64,000 nucleotides of DNA from an uncultured Caulobacterales bacterium. Lineage in GTDB: Bacteria > Pseudomonadota > Alphaproteobacteria > Caulobacterales > Maricaulaceae. Both the position numbers and the translations under genes were made by a program. Positions within the stretch are counted from its first letter, which is position 1; every line of letters begins with the position of its first letter. Shown piece after piece: positions 1 through 8,227 of this stretch. The DNA lies in the NCBI GenBank assembly GCA_938009235.1, contig CALLIK010000009.1:62001-126000 (forward strand), given 5' to 3'. Under the pieces are notes generated by a model. That model was not told the origin of the DNA. It did no database searches and saw only the letters and a list, made by a program, of their open reading frames with translations.

Positions 1-10
1 ATCAACGCCT

Positions 11-409
11 GTGCCGATGCGCCGCCAAGTCGGTGCGTTAGCCGTGGTTGTTCTGGCTGGCATGGCGATGCTCTATGCCGTTGGGGATATGTCCGCTTAT
101 GGCGACGTGCACTCTGCTGCTAATTCATATGTTGGTATGGATTATATCGCGAAAACTGCGGAAGAGATCAAAATTCCAAACGTGGTCACTGCGGTTCTGG
201 CGAGTTATCGCGGCTATGATACATTTGGCGAAACGGTTGTGATTTTCTCAGCAGGTTTAGGCGTGTTGCTCTTGCTGGGTTTGAACGGAAACTCTGGTCG
301 TTGGGTTGCGCGTCCGAATGGACAGATGCTTAATGATCATGCCGCGCCGTCTGCTGGACTCGCGACTGATAACCGCTCTGAGGAACAACGTGCGGAGCCA
401 GACCAATGA
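11..409 (+). CDS. Mrp/MBH antiporter MbhE-type subunit (5' end uncertain at window edge)
   Basis: Small membrane subunit of a multisubunit Na+/H+ (Mrp) antiporter, corresponding to the MbhE-type module that in many bacteria forms the C-terminal end of MrpA. Two hydrophobic segments are visible (about residues 5-25 and 74-91). They flank the family-typical stretch VTAVLASYRGYDTFGE followed by TVVIFSAGLGV. The frame stays open to the left edge. The GTG at 11 and ATG at 17 are only the first possible starts seen, and neither has a clear ribosome binding site, so the 5' end may lie outside the window. It overlaps mnhB by 4 bases, which indicates translational coupling. The MnhE, F and G subunits are not seen and are expected upstream (inference). 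Confidence 0.72.
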   Translation: MPMRRQVGALAVVVLAGMAMLYAVGDMSAYGDVHSAANSYVGMDYIAKTAEEIKIPNVVTAVLASYRGYDTFGETVVIFSAGLGVLLLLGLNGNSGRWVARPNGQMLNDHAAPSAGLATDNRSEEQRAEPDQ

Positions 410-870
410 GCGACCCAACACAAACCTTTGGCCGTGACCCGCATGTTCTCTTGCGAGTTATCGCGAAATTCCTAATCCCCCTAATCGCGCTCTTTGCATT
501 TTATGTGCAATTCCACGGCGATTATGGTCCAGGGGGCGGATTCCAAGCGGGCGTAATCCTTGCGGCCTCTGTTATTCTCTACGCGCTTGTCTTTGGACTG
601 AAAGCCGCGAAGCGCGCCTTCCCACCATCGCTCATACGCTATGGTATGACTTTGGGCGTGTTGCTATATGGCGGTACAGGCGTTTTGAGCTGGTTTATGG
701 GCGGCGAGTTTTTGAACTATTCAGTCCTCGCGCATGACGCATCGCATGGTCAGCATTATGGTATTCTGGCCGTTGAACTAGGTGTTTTGACAACGGTTAC
801 GACGGTCATGATTGCGATTTTCTATGCGTTTGGATCGCGCCAACCTGAAACCTCTGACGAGGATTGGTAG
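406..870 (+). CDS. mnhB: Na+/H+ antiporter subunit MnhB
   Basis: MnhB/MrpB subunit of the Mrp cation/proton antiporter in the inner membrane. The 154-residue length is normal for the family. Four hydrophobic helices are visible, and the MnhB signature HGDYGPGGGFQAGVI follows the first helix (about residues 43-57). The start overlaps the preceding MbhE-type gene by 4 bases, and the stop is directly followed by the mnhC ATG, so the genes are translationally coupled. Subunit identity is secure from the signature. The transported ion cannot be read from the sequence. Confidence 0.9.
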   Translation: MSDPTQTFGRDPHVLLRVIAKFLIPLIALFAFYVQFHGDYGPGGGFQAGVILAASVILYALVFGLKAAKRAFPPSLIRYGMTLGVLLYGGTGVLSWFMGGEFLNYSVLAHDASHGQHYGILAVELGVLTTVTTVMIAIFYAFGSRQPETSDEDW

Positions 871-1350
871 ATGTCTGAGCTTTTCTCACAATATAACTAT
901 GTGATTGTCATTATTTTGATGATGACGGGTCTGTATACCGTATTTGCCTCGCGCAATTTGATCAAGAAGCTTGCGGGTCTGTCTGTTTTTCAGACGTCCG
1001 TTTTCCTCCTCTATATCACCATCGGTAAAGTCTCTGGCGGTCAACCGCCGATCCTTGTTGAGGGCGGCGCGTCGTATGGTACAGACGTAGACGGTCATGC
1101 TTTGCTTGAGGGGACTATTCAGGTCGCGGCAGGCGGCGGATCATATATACTCCCAGGACCAGGCAGTGATGTTCTCTATTCGAACCCGCTTCCGCATGTT
1201 CTTATCCTGACCGCGATTGTGGTTGGCGTTGCGACGCTCTCGATTGGCCTCGCGCTAACGGTGCGTATTCGCGAAGTTTATCACACGATTGAAGAAGATG
1301 AGATCGAAGAAAAAGATTTCATCTATAATCTGGAAGGCACAGCAGATTGA
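871..1350 (+). CDS. mnhC: Na+/H+ antiporter subunit MnhC (NuoK-like)
   Basis: MnhC/MrpC, the NuoK-like three-helix subunit of the Mrp antiporter. Hydrophobic helices lie at about residues 7-25, 33-53 and 110-133. The first carries GLYTVFASRNLIKKLAGL, typical of MnhC. An insertion of about 50 polar residues between helices 2 and 3 (around 57-105, glycine-rich) makes it longer (159 residues) than compact MnhC proteins of about 115. It starts on the base after the mnhB stop and overlaps mnhD by 4 bases. The C-terminal tail is acidic (HTIEEDEIEEKDF). The role of the insertion is unknown. Confidence 0.87.
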   Translation: MSELFSQYNYVIVIILMMTGLYTVFASRNLIKKLAGLSVFQTSVFLLYITIGKVSGGQPPILVEGGASYGTDVDGHALLEGTIQVAAGGGSYILPGPGSDVLYSNPLPHVLILTAIVVGVATLSIGLALTVRIREVYHTIEEDEIEEKDFIYNLEGTAD

Positions 1351-2873
1351 TGGCTTTGCTTAATTTCATTCCCGACTGGTTGCTGACTCACGGTCCGGCC
1401 TTTCTCATGGCTCTGCCGCTTATTATGGCGGCGATTACATCTATCTTGCCGAATAAACGCGTGGCGTGGGCGAGTACATTTATCGTCACGGCTATCTTGA
1501 CCATCACGGCTTTTGCTCTGGCGCTGTATAATGCCGAAGTCGGTACAACGGTTTATAAAATGGGCGGCTGGGCGCCACCTCATGGGATTTCTTTGGTTGT
1601 CGATGCTTTGAGTGCGCCAGTTCTGGTGTTGATTGCTCTCATGAGTTTCGTGACAGTTATTTATGCGCTGCCTGCGACCGTTGCCGAAATTAAACCCAAT
1701 AAACGTGCACCGTTTTACGCGGCTTTCTTGCTCTGCGTAGCTGGCCTATTGGGCATGGTTATCACGGGCGATGCGTTTAACGTTTTTGTCTTCCTCGAAG
1801 TGTCGTCAATTTCGACATATGTGCTTGTCGCTATGGGCGCTGCGCGGGACCGCCGCGCATTATCCGCAGCTTATAATTATTTGATCCTCGGCTCTATTGG
1901 CGCAACATTTTTCGTGATCGGTATTGGCTTCCTCTACATGGAAACTGGGACGCTAAATATGGCTGACATGGCACGTATTTTGGCTGACCTAGATGGTGGC
2001 TCGCGTGTCGCGAAAGTGGCCTTTGGCTTTATCATTATCGGTTTGGGCCTAAAGCTCGCGATGTTCCCGTTGCACACATGGTTGCCGGGCGCATATGCCT
2101 ATTCCCCGACACCAGTCACGGCGTTTTTGGCCTCCACCGCGACGAAAGCTGCGCTCTATCTCTTACTCCGTTTTACCTTCTTTGTATTCGATCCAAGCTA
2201 TGCCTATGTCGCAGATGTCTTGATGTATGTGCTTGTCGGGATGGGTGTATTCGGAATGGTCTTTGCGTCACTCCAAGCCATATTCCAGACTGATGCGCGC
2301 CGTATGTTGGCGTTCTCCTCTGTCGCTCAAGTTGGCTATATGCTGCTAGGTATTGGCATTGCGACCACGGCGTCTGTTGGTGCGGGTTATCTGCATTTGA
2401 TCAATCATGCCGTAATTAAAGGCGGCTTGTTCTTGGCGCTTGGCGCGATGTGGTACCGATTTGGCATCACGCGCACAGAAGACTTTAAGGGTCTGGGGCA
2501 AACTATGCCGTGGACGATGGGCGCTTTCACAATCCTCGGTCTGTCTCTGATTGGTGTACCCTTTACGGCGGGCTTCGTGTCCAAGATTAATCTAGCCGGC
2601 GCTGCTGCGGGTGCAGGTTGGTGGTGGGCCGTTGGCATCATCATGCTGACCTCTATCCTCGCGCTTGTGTATATCGGTCGCCTTTTGTTGCTCGCCTATT
2701 TTCAGTCACCTCCAACGATCAACGGCGTTGTTGTTGAACGAAATGAAGCCCCTCTCACGATGCTTGTCCCTATGTGGGCTCTGGCTTTGGGCTCTATTTT
2801 CATCGGCGTTGAATCCGACGCAGTCGTCGGCGCATCTATCCGCGCGGCTGAACTTCTCCTCGGGACGGGGTAG
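1347..2873 (+). CDS. mnhD: Na+/H+ antiporter subunit MnhD (proton-translocating)
   Basis: MnhD/NuoN-NuoM-like polytopic proton channel subunit (508 residues, about 14 helices). The family's key residues are visible: the TM5 glutamate in FVFLEVSSISTYVLVAMG, and the TM7 lysine before HTWLPGAY in KLAMFPLHTWLPGAY. These are followed by PTPVTAFLASTATKAALYLLLR, which carries the TM8 lysine. The start overlaps mnhC by 4 bases. A GAGAG-type ribosome binding site for the next subunit lies between this stop and 2879. It is the first of three antiporter-like subunits in this operon. Confidence 0.9.
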   Translation: MMALLNFIPDWLLTHGPAFLMALPLIMAAITSILPNKRVAWASTFIVTAILTITAFALALYNAEVGTTVYKMGGWAPPHGISLVVDALSAPVLVLIALMSFVTVIYALPATVAEIKPNKRAPFYAAFLLCVAGLLGMVITGDAFNVFVFLEVSSISTYVLVAMGAARDRRALSAAYNYLILGSIGATFFVIGIGFLYMETGTLNMADMARILADLDGGSRVAKVAFGFIIIGLGLKLAMFPLHTWLPGAYAYSPTPVTAFLASTATKAALYLLLRFTFFVFDPSYAYVADVLMYVLVGMGVFGMVFASLQAIFQTDARRMLAFSSVAQVGYMLLGIGIATTASVGAGYLHLINHAVIKGGLFLALGAMWYRFGITRTEDFKGLGQTMPWTMGAFTILGLSLIGVPFTAGFVSKINLAGAAAGAGWWWAVGIIMLTSILALVYIGRLLLLAYFQSPPTINGVVVERNEAPLTMLVPMWALALGSIFIGVESDAVVGASIRAAELLLGTG

Positions 2874-2878
2874 GAGAG

Positions 2879-4375
2879 ATGGACATGATCATGACACCTC
2901 AAATCGCGCTGGCACTGCTGCTGATTATTCCGTTGATTGCGGCGGTTCTAATTCCACTTTTCGGCAAGACCCCAAATCTGCGTGAAGGCGTCACATTTGT
3001 GGCAGGCCTAGCGTTGCTCGCGACGGTTATCTATCTCTGTATCGATGTCGCCCAAGGCGGACGCCCTGAACTCCGCATGGGAACCTTTGCTGGGAAATTT
3101 GATTTCACCCTCAAACTTGAACCGCTTGGTGCAACATTTGCGGCGATTGCGTCCTCGCTTTGGATTATCAACTCGGTCTTCACGCTTGGTTATATGCGCG
3201 GCAATAATGAGGTTAAACAAACGCGGTTCTTCGCCTTTGTTGCGATTGCGATTGCGGCCTGTATGGGGATTGCGGCTTCGGCTAACCTGATCACGCTTTT
3301 CATATTCTACGAAGCTCTCACGCTCTCAACCTTCCCATTGGTGACGCATAAAGGCGACGCCAAAGCCAAACGCGGCGGCACGATCTATGCGCTGATTTTG
3401 ATGGGCACATCCATGGCGCTTCTACTGCCTGCGATTATCGGAACCTATGTGATTGCAGGGACGACAGATTTTGTCGTCGGCGGTATTTTCCCTGAGGGCA
3501 CATCGCTTGTCGCGACATCAATGCTGCTGATTTTATTCGCCTTTGGTATCGGTAAAGCCGCGCTTATGCCAACCCATCCGTGGTTACCGAATGCGATGGT
3601 CGCGCCAACTCCAGTATCGGCCTTGCTACATGCTGTGGCCGTTGTGAAAGCGGGCGTGTTCACCATGCTCAAAGTCGTGACTTATACGTTTGGTCCAAGT
3701 CTTGCCGCAGCAACACCCGCGTCGACATGGCTCGCGTGGATTGCCGCGTTCTCTATTGTTATGGCGTCGGTCATTGCCTTGCGTCAGGACAACCTGAAAG
3801 CCCGTTTGGCTTATTCTACAGTCTCGCAACTCTCTTATATTACCTTGGGCGCCATGTTAGCGGTCAGCATGGGTATCCTCGGCGGTGGTCTACAAATCGT
3901 TATGCATGCTTGGGGTAAAATTACGCTCTTTATGTGCGCGGGTGCGATCTACACGATTGCGCATCGAACAAAGGTTTCGCAGCTCGACGGCCTTGGCCGC
4001 ACAATGCCATTTGTCTTTGGCGCGTTCCTTGTTGGGTCTGTGTCGATCATCGGTATTCCGCCAATGGGCGGCAGTTGGCCGAAGTTCATGTTGATGATGG
4101 GCGCAGTCGATAGTGGTAAAGCCATTTTAATTGCCGCACTTATCGCGTCTTCGATCCTCAATATTATCTATCTTATTCCCGTGGCGATCCGCGGCTTCAT
4201 GAAGCCGCCGCTTAATCCCGAAGATGATGCGCATATCGCCGAAGTGCGTAAGCTGCATAAATGGGTCATTATCCCACCTGTTATGACGGCTTTTGGGTCA
4301 CTGGTTCTGTTCTTCTTCGCGGGTAATATCGTGAACTTCCTACAACCGATCTTACCGGGCGGAGGTCTGCAATGA
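2879..4375 (+). CDS. second MnhD-like antiporter subunit
   Basis: Second NuoM/NuoN/MnhD-type polytopic subunit (498 residues). Conserved charges include the TM5 glutamate in FIFYEALTLSTFPLVTHK and the TM7 lysine in GKAALMPTHPWLPNAM, followed by APTPVSALLHAVAVVKAG. It lies 5 bases after the first mnhD and overlaps the next small gene by 4 bases. Canonical seven-gene Mrp operons carry one MrpA and one MrpD. A further free-standing MnhD-like subunit is instead common in MBH-like or dispersed Mrp clusters of alphaproteobacteria (family knowledge). Which of the two is the functional MrpD is not decidable from sequence reading. Confidence 0.87.
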   Translation: MDMIMTPQIALALLLIIPLIAAVLIPLFGKTPNLREGVTFVAGLALLATVIYLCIDVAQGGRPELRMGTFAGKFDFTLKLEPLGATFAAIASSLWIINSVFTLGYMRGNNEVKQTRFFAFVAIAIAACMGIAASANLITLFIFYEALTLSTFPLVTHKGDAKAKRGGTIYALILMGTSMALLLPAIIGTYVIAGTTDFVVGGIFPEGTSLVATSMLLILFAFGIGKAALMPTHPWLPNAMVAPTPVSALLHAVAVVKAGVFTMLKVVTYTFGPSLAAATPASTWLAWIAAFSIVMASVIALRQDNLKARLAYSTVSQLSYITLGAMLAVSMGILGGGLQIVMHAWGKITLFMCAGAIYTIAHRTKVSQLDGLGRTMPFVFGAFLVGSVSIIGIPPMGGSWPKFMLMMGAVDSGKAILIAALIASSILNIIYLIPVAIRGFMKPPLNPEDDAHIAEVRKLHKWVIIPPVMTAFGSLVLFFFAGNIVNFLQPILPGGGLQ

Positions 4376-4770
4376 GTACTGAAACCGAAATCCCTGTAGA
4401 GGTTGAGGCCGAAGCCGAAATTGAAACGGTAAGCGCGCCTATGGATGATATTCATCCGGTCAGCCGTTACTTCCTGTTCTTGGGCAACGAAAAGGTGAAG
4501 CGTAATTTCATCTGGTTCCCATTGGTGGGCATGATTATTTCTATCTTGCTGGGCTTGCATTTTAAGCAAAAGCATCCGCTTCCAATCGAGGAATACATCC
4601 CGGGGAGTTGGGCGATCTACGGCTTTATCGCCTATAGTCTCATCGTTCTTTCCGCGGGCACATTGTTCAAAATCCTTGGACGCGACGAAAGCTATTACGG
4701 GGAGGGCGGTTTGCCTGATCCAGACTATTCAACGGACCCCATGGTAACTGGGGAAGCGCATCATGATTGA
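4372..4770 (+). CDS. small two-helix membrane protein of the antiporter operon
   Basis: 132-residue protein with no motif I can assign to a named family. The first 25 residues are strongly acidic (runs of Glu/Val/Ala). Two hydrophobic helices follow at about 48-64 (WFPLVGMIISILLGL) and 82-103 (WAIYGFIAYSLIVLSAG), then a polar tail with GEGGLPDPDYSTDP. It overlaps both neighbours (4 bases with the MnhD-like gene, 8 with the ND5-like gene), so it is translationally coupled and probably an accessory or assembly subunit of the antiporter (inference). Confidence 0.72.
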   Translation: MSTETEIPVEVEAEAEIETVSAPMDDIHPVSRYFLFLGNEKVKRNFIWFPLVGMIISILLGLHFKQKHPLPIEEYIPGSWAIYGFIAYSLIVLSAGTLFKILGRDESYYGEGGLPDPDYSTDPMVTGEAHHD

Positions 4771-6511
4771 TCAATTCCCAATCCTTGCCGAAATTAACCC
4801 CGGTCTCTGGGTTATTCTTGCGGGTCTCATCTGTACGCTGCTGCCTGTGGGCCGTGCGCGTAAAGCCTTTGTGATTGCTGCGCCAATTTTCGCAGGTCTC
4901 ATTATTTTCCAACTTCATAGTGTGACGGCTGCGCAGCATCTTGGCGGCGTCATGAGTTTTGGCCCGATTGAGCTAACCACGCTCCGCATTGATAGGCTTT
5001 CTGTTGTCTGGGGCTATTTGTTCTGTCTCGCAGGCGTCATTAACGGCATTTATGCGCTGCATGAAAAATGCCGTATCACCGATAGTTCCGCCCTGATCTA
5101 CACAGGCGCAGCGATTGCTGGCGTGCTTGCAGGCGATATGATCACTCTCTTCGTGATGTGGGAACTGACCGCGATTTCGTCTGTCTTCCTCGTCTGGAAG
5201 GGCGGAGATCACGCCTATGCTGCGGGGGTTCGCTATCTTGCGATCCACGTATTGTCGGGCGTTATGTTGCTCGCAGGCGCAGTGATGCACGCACAAGCCA
5301 ATGGCGGTGATTTCATGTTCAATGCGATTGGCCTCGACAGTCCGGGCGGATTATTGATGTTGCTGGCGATGGGTATCAAAGTTGGATTCCCAGGTTTGCA
5401 TATGTGGATGCAGGACGCGTATCCGAAAGCCTCGATTACGGGGACAGTCATCCTCGCGAGTTTCACAACGAAGTTTGCGATCTACGCCTTGGCGCGTGGG
5501 TTTGAAGGCGAGCCTGTCTTGATCTGGATTGGCGCGATCATGACCTGTTTCCCTGTCTTTTTTGCCGTCGTCGAAAACGACCTTCGCCGCGTTTTATCCT
5601 TCAGCCTGAATAACCAGTTGGGCTTTATGGTTTGCGGTATTGGCATCGGCGGCGCGCTCGCGATGAACGGCGTTGTTGGACAGGTCTTTGTCCACGTTAT
5701 CTTTAAAGGCTTGCTCTTTATGTCCATCGGCGCAGTCATGTACCGCACGGGCACAGCCAAAGCGTCAGAGCTTGGCGGCTTGTTCCGCTCTATGCCTTAC
5801 ACGACAATGTTCTGCCTGATTGGCGCGGGCTCTATTGCGGCTTTCCCACTCTTGGCAGCTTTCGTGACCAAAGCGATGATCTTGGCAGCAGCCGTTGAGA
5901 ACCATCTCTATATTCCATTCTTGATGATGCTCTTTGCGTCCGCGGGCGTCATGGAACATTCTGGCATTAAGGTTCCGCATTTCACATTCTTCGCGCATGA
6001 CAGTGGTCGCCGCGTAAAAGAGGCACCTTGGAATATGTTGGCGGCCATGAGTATTTCTGGCTTCCTCTGTTTCTATCTCGCGTGGCCATTTGGCGGGTAT
6101 CAGCAACTCTATGCATTGATGCCGTTTGAGATGGAGCACGCCTATAAGCCTTACACATGGGATCATGTTGTCTTCCAGATGCAGCTGCTCTTTGCCGCGA
6201 TCTTTGCCTTCACGCTCCTCAAGCGGTTCAAGCTCTATCCCGCAGAACGCCGCGCGGAAATCCTCGATGTGGATTGGCTCTATCGCCGTATGGGATTGAA
6301 CGTTGCAATGTGGGGTTCCGCGATGTGGGACCGTTTGTCTGCGAATATGAGCCGCGCTAGAACCCGCGCAGTCTCGACCGTAGGACGTAGGCTCTATCAA
6401 ACCTTCTCGCCCGCAGGCGCGGCGTCAGAAGCGACGCCGTCTGGTCTGGCGGCTGTCTTAACAGCAGGACTTCTGTTTGTTGTCCTCGTGATCGCTTACT
6501 TTGCCAGATAG
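4763..6511 (+). CDS. ND5/MrpA N-terminal-like antiporter subunit
   Basis: 582-residue polytopic proton-antiporter subunit of the NuoL/MnhA-D superfamily. The TM5 glutamate is in FVMWELTAISSVFLVW, the TM7 lysine in GIKVGFPGLHMWMQDAYPKA, and a later histidine/lysine pair is in FVHVIFKGLLFM. The W-M-Q in place of the usual W-L-P is a family variant. An extended C-terminal part (about residues 430-582) holds a polar region and a final helix LTAGLLFVVLVIAYFA. This subunit could supply the MrpA N-terminal channel, while the MbhE-type piece at the start of the operon supplies the MrpA C-terminal end. Its stop overlaps the downstream mucR-like start by 11 bases. Confidence 0.85.
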   Translation: MIDQFPILAEINPGLWVILAGLICTLLPVGRARKAFVIAAPIFAGLIIFQLHSVTAAQHLGGVMSFGPIELTTLRIDRLSVVWGYLFCLAGVINGIYALHEKCRITDSSALIYTGAAIAGVLAGDMITLFVMWELTAISSVFLVWKGGDHAYAAGVRYLAIHVLSGVMLLAGAVMHAQANGGDFMFNAIGLDSPGGLLMLLAMGIKVGFPGLHMWMQDAYPKASITGTVILASFTTKFAIYALARGFEGEPVLIWIGAIMTCFPVFFAVVENDLRRVLSFSLNNQLGFMVCGIGIGGALAMNGVVGQVFVHVIFKGLLFMSIGAVMYRTGTAKASELGGLFRSMPYTTMFCLIGAGSIAAFPLLAAFVTKAMILAAAVENHLYIPFLMMLFASAGVMEHSGIKVPHFTFFAHDSGRRVKEAPWNMLAAMSISGFLCFYLAWPFGGYQQLYALMPFEMEHAYKPYTWDHVVFQMQLLFAAIFAFTLLKRFKLYPAERRAEILDVDWLYRRMGLNVAMWGSAMWDRLSANMSRARTRAVSTVGRRLYQTFSPAGAASEATPSGLAAVLTAGLLFVVLVIAYFAR

Positions 6512-6911
6512 CGACACAGGCCCAATAGATCCATTGCTCGCGCTGACAGCGCAAATCGTCAGTGCGCATGTCGGGACGCACCGCGCCTCGCCAGAAGATA
6601 TATCGACGCTGATTGCAACGGTTCACACGGCGCTGAAGACGGCGCAATCAGGTAAAATCGACGCTGATGGTCAGTTAAACCCAGCGGTTCCGATTGAAGA
6701 CTCGCTTCGTGATGACGCGATTGTTTGCCTTGAAGACGGCTTAGAGTTTCAAAGCCTTAAGCGTCATTTGCGTGTGAAGTATAATCTCACACCTGACGCC
6801 TATCGTGAAAAATGGGGCTTGCCCCGTGATTACCCGATGGTCGCCCCTGAATATGCGCGGCGTCGATCGGCTTTGGCGAAGCGATCAGGCTTGGGTAAAT
6901 CCTCGACCTAA
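6501..6911 (+). CDS. MucR/Ros-family transcriptional regulator
   Basis: 136-residue MucR/Ros DNA-binding regulator. The N-terminal stretch LLALTAQIVSAHVGTH matches the family's oligomerisation region. The C-terminal half carries CLEDGLEFQSLKRHL and then LTPDAYREKWGLPRDYPMVA, the family hallmark. Of the zinc ligands in Ros (Cys-x2-Cys, His, His) the first Cys and first His remain. The second Cys is Asp, and the position of the second His is Lys/Tyr, so zinc binding may be altered or absent. The start is a TTG inside the end of the preceding gene without an obvious Shine-Dalgarno. A later TTG at 6534 is an alternative. Targets cannot be inferred. Confidence 0.85.
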   Translation: MPDSDTGPIDPLLALTAQIVSAHVGTHRASPEDISTLIATVHTALKTAQSGKIDADGQLNPAVPIEDSLRDDAIVCLEDGLEFQSLKRHLRVKYNLTPDAYREKWGLPRDYPMVAPEYARRRSALAKRSGLGKSST

Positions 6912-7137
6912 CGCGATTTGATTCGCGCTTTCCTGCCTCTTAATCCCCGTAAAATTGACCGCTTCATTGAATTGGGTTGGAGGGCGTTTGAAGTTGAATC
7001 GGAACCGATTCGTAATCCGCTGCTTTCTGCTAAGCTTTCTTTAAATATGGTTAACAAAGTCTTGATGATCGCCCGTCCAAAAGACCATACATGCGTACGG
7101 GAATGATTAGCGGGGGCAAATTGTTCATCTTCATACA

Positions 7138-7674
7138 ATGCTAGTCCGGGGGGACAGGGTTCAAATGTTATCGGGCAACGCATTACGGCATCAGATTATT
7201 CTGCCGCAACAACAAGAATTTTACGACTATTGGCGCAGTAAATGTAGAGGGGGGAGTTTCCCATCTCGCAATGATATTTTGCCAGAAGAGATCCTTACTC
7301 AGCTGCCGATGACGACCATTATGGAACGTGTAGAAGGACCTGATGGAAACCGATATCGCCACCGCCTTGCGGGGACGGGCTATTGGAATCTCTATAACCG
7401 TGAAATCCAAGGCGCGCATGTTGATGAACTACCTATTGGAAGCCGTGTCGACTATTGGCACAAGGTTTTGGATCAGGTCATTGATACGCGTAAACCTTAT
7501 GTGGGCGTGACGCGTCCGAATACGCCAACTGGATCGCATATGGCTCAGTTCTGGGTCCGTCTTCCGCTCTCTGATAATGGAACGGATATCAACATGATCC
7601 TCGGTTATGATCATCTCGTGAAAATGAGTGATGTTGCCAACATTCAGCCCATCGTTGAGAAAATTTACGCCTAA
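7138..7674 (+). CDS. PAS_5-type domain protein
   Basis: Protein of up to 178 residues made almost entirely of a PAS_5-type sensory domain, a family found mainly in alphaproteobacteria. Recognisable features are YDYWRSKCRGGSFPSR near the N terminus (a YWxxxxxGxxPxR-like pattern), then RYRHRLAGTGYWNLYNREI and a C-terminal MILGYDHLVK strand. No output domain is fused to it, so it may act through a partner. The ATG at 7165 is a good alternative start. The 227 bases upstream hold no convincing gene. Function beyond small-ligand or signal sensing is unknown. Confidence 0.72.
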   Translation: MLVRGDRVQMLSGNALRHQIILPQQQEFYDYWRSKCRGGSFPSRNDILPEEILTQLPMTTIMERVEGPDGNRYRHRLAGTGYWNLYNREIQGAHVDELPIGSRVDYWHKVLDQVIDTRKPYVGVTRPNTPTGSHMAQFWVRLPLSDNGTDINMILGYDHLVKMSDVANIQPIVEKIYA

Positions 7675-7719
7675 TCCAATAGGTTAGAATGCGTGAGAAC
7701 GTAGCAAGAACATCTAGCG

Positions 7720-7800
7720 TTGACTCATTCAAAGGTTAATATAGGAATATAATCCTCGCTTTAGGTGGTGCGGTTATACTGGTCGTCCACCTCAGGAGGA
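7720..7800 (+). promoter_or_regulatory. putative promoter and ribosome binding site of gafYZ/GTA
   Basis: Between the PAS gene and gafY lie TTGACT (7720-7725) and TATAAT (7748-7753). They are separated by 22 bases, too long for an ordinary sigma-70 promoter. A 6-base inverted repeat AGGTGG/CCACCT (7763-7768 and 7787-7792) follows, and a strong Shine-Dalgarno AGGAGGA (7794-7800) lies 4 bases before the gafY ATG. Non-optimal spacing suits an activator-dependent promoter (inference). No convincing IHF or CtrA site was found here. Confidence 0.4.
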
Positions 7801-7804
7801 CCCT

Positions 7805-8227
7805 ATGCGAACACGCCGTTTAAACCCCAATGATTTTGCCTTTGCGCGATTGACCATGACCGTTGTGGCCTTGGAATTTGGGCAACCCAATTTATCGCTC
7901 GACGTTGAAATATCGGGCAAGGGTAGACGCCATTCCGTCTTTGCGCGGCAGGTTGCGATATACCTGCTTCAAACCGTTTTTGACATGACTGCCACGCGAA
8001 CGGGGGAAGTTTTTTCACGGGATAGATCAACCATTACGCATGCGTTGCGCGTGGTGGAGGAAAGCCGTGATGATCCCGTCTTTAACCGCAAATTGCTGAA
8101 GGCCGAGGATTTCCTCACTGCGTGCTTAGACACATTCCGTCCGCATGTTGAGGCGCGCATTCAGCTCCCTGCACCTGCCGCGCCTGCAAGGGGCAAAGCC
8201 CTTGCACCTGTAAGAGCCGCAGCATGA
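7805..8227 (+). CDS. gafY: GafY-like GTA activator with DnaA domain IV-type HTH
   Basis: 140-residue DNA-binding protein. Residues about 43-95 resemble DnaA domain IV: an alanine/arginine helix (FARQVAIYLLQTVFD) followed by SRDRSTITHALRVVEE at 71-86, matching the DnaA signature GRDHTTVxHAxRKIE. There is no ATPase domain. In Caulobacter, GafY (the N-terminal half of Rhodobacter GafA) activates the GTA promoter with IHF. Size, domain, the 4-base overlap with a DUF6456 partner and the adjacent GTA genes make GafY the best call. The tail (about 120-140) is rich in Ala and Pro. A strong AGGAGGA precedes the ATG. Confidence 0.8.
   Translation: MRTRRLNPNDFAFARLTMTVVALEFGQPNLSLDVEISGKGRRHSVFARQVAIYLLQTVFDMTATRTGEVFSRDRSTITHALRVVEESRDDPVFNRKLLKAEDFLTACLDTFRPHVEARIQLPAPAAPARGKALAPVRAAA

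Noticed and set aside
7040..7054. CtrA-like box TTAA-N6-TTAA upstream of the PAS gene
   Set aside because: The spacer is 6 rather than the required 7 bases and the region has low complexity. Not enough to call a site.
6918..7106. 62-codon open frame between mucR-like and PAS genes
   Set aside because: No ribosome binding site, no family-like sequence, poor codon pattern. Likely leader or intergenic.
7728..7742. IHF-like ATTCAA...TTAA upstream of gafY
   Set aside because: It has a mismatch in the core and the wrong spacing compared with the IHF consensus.
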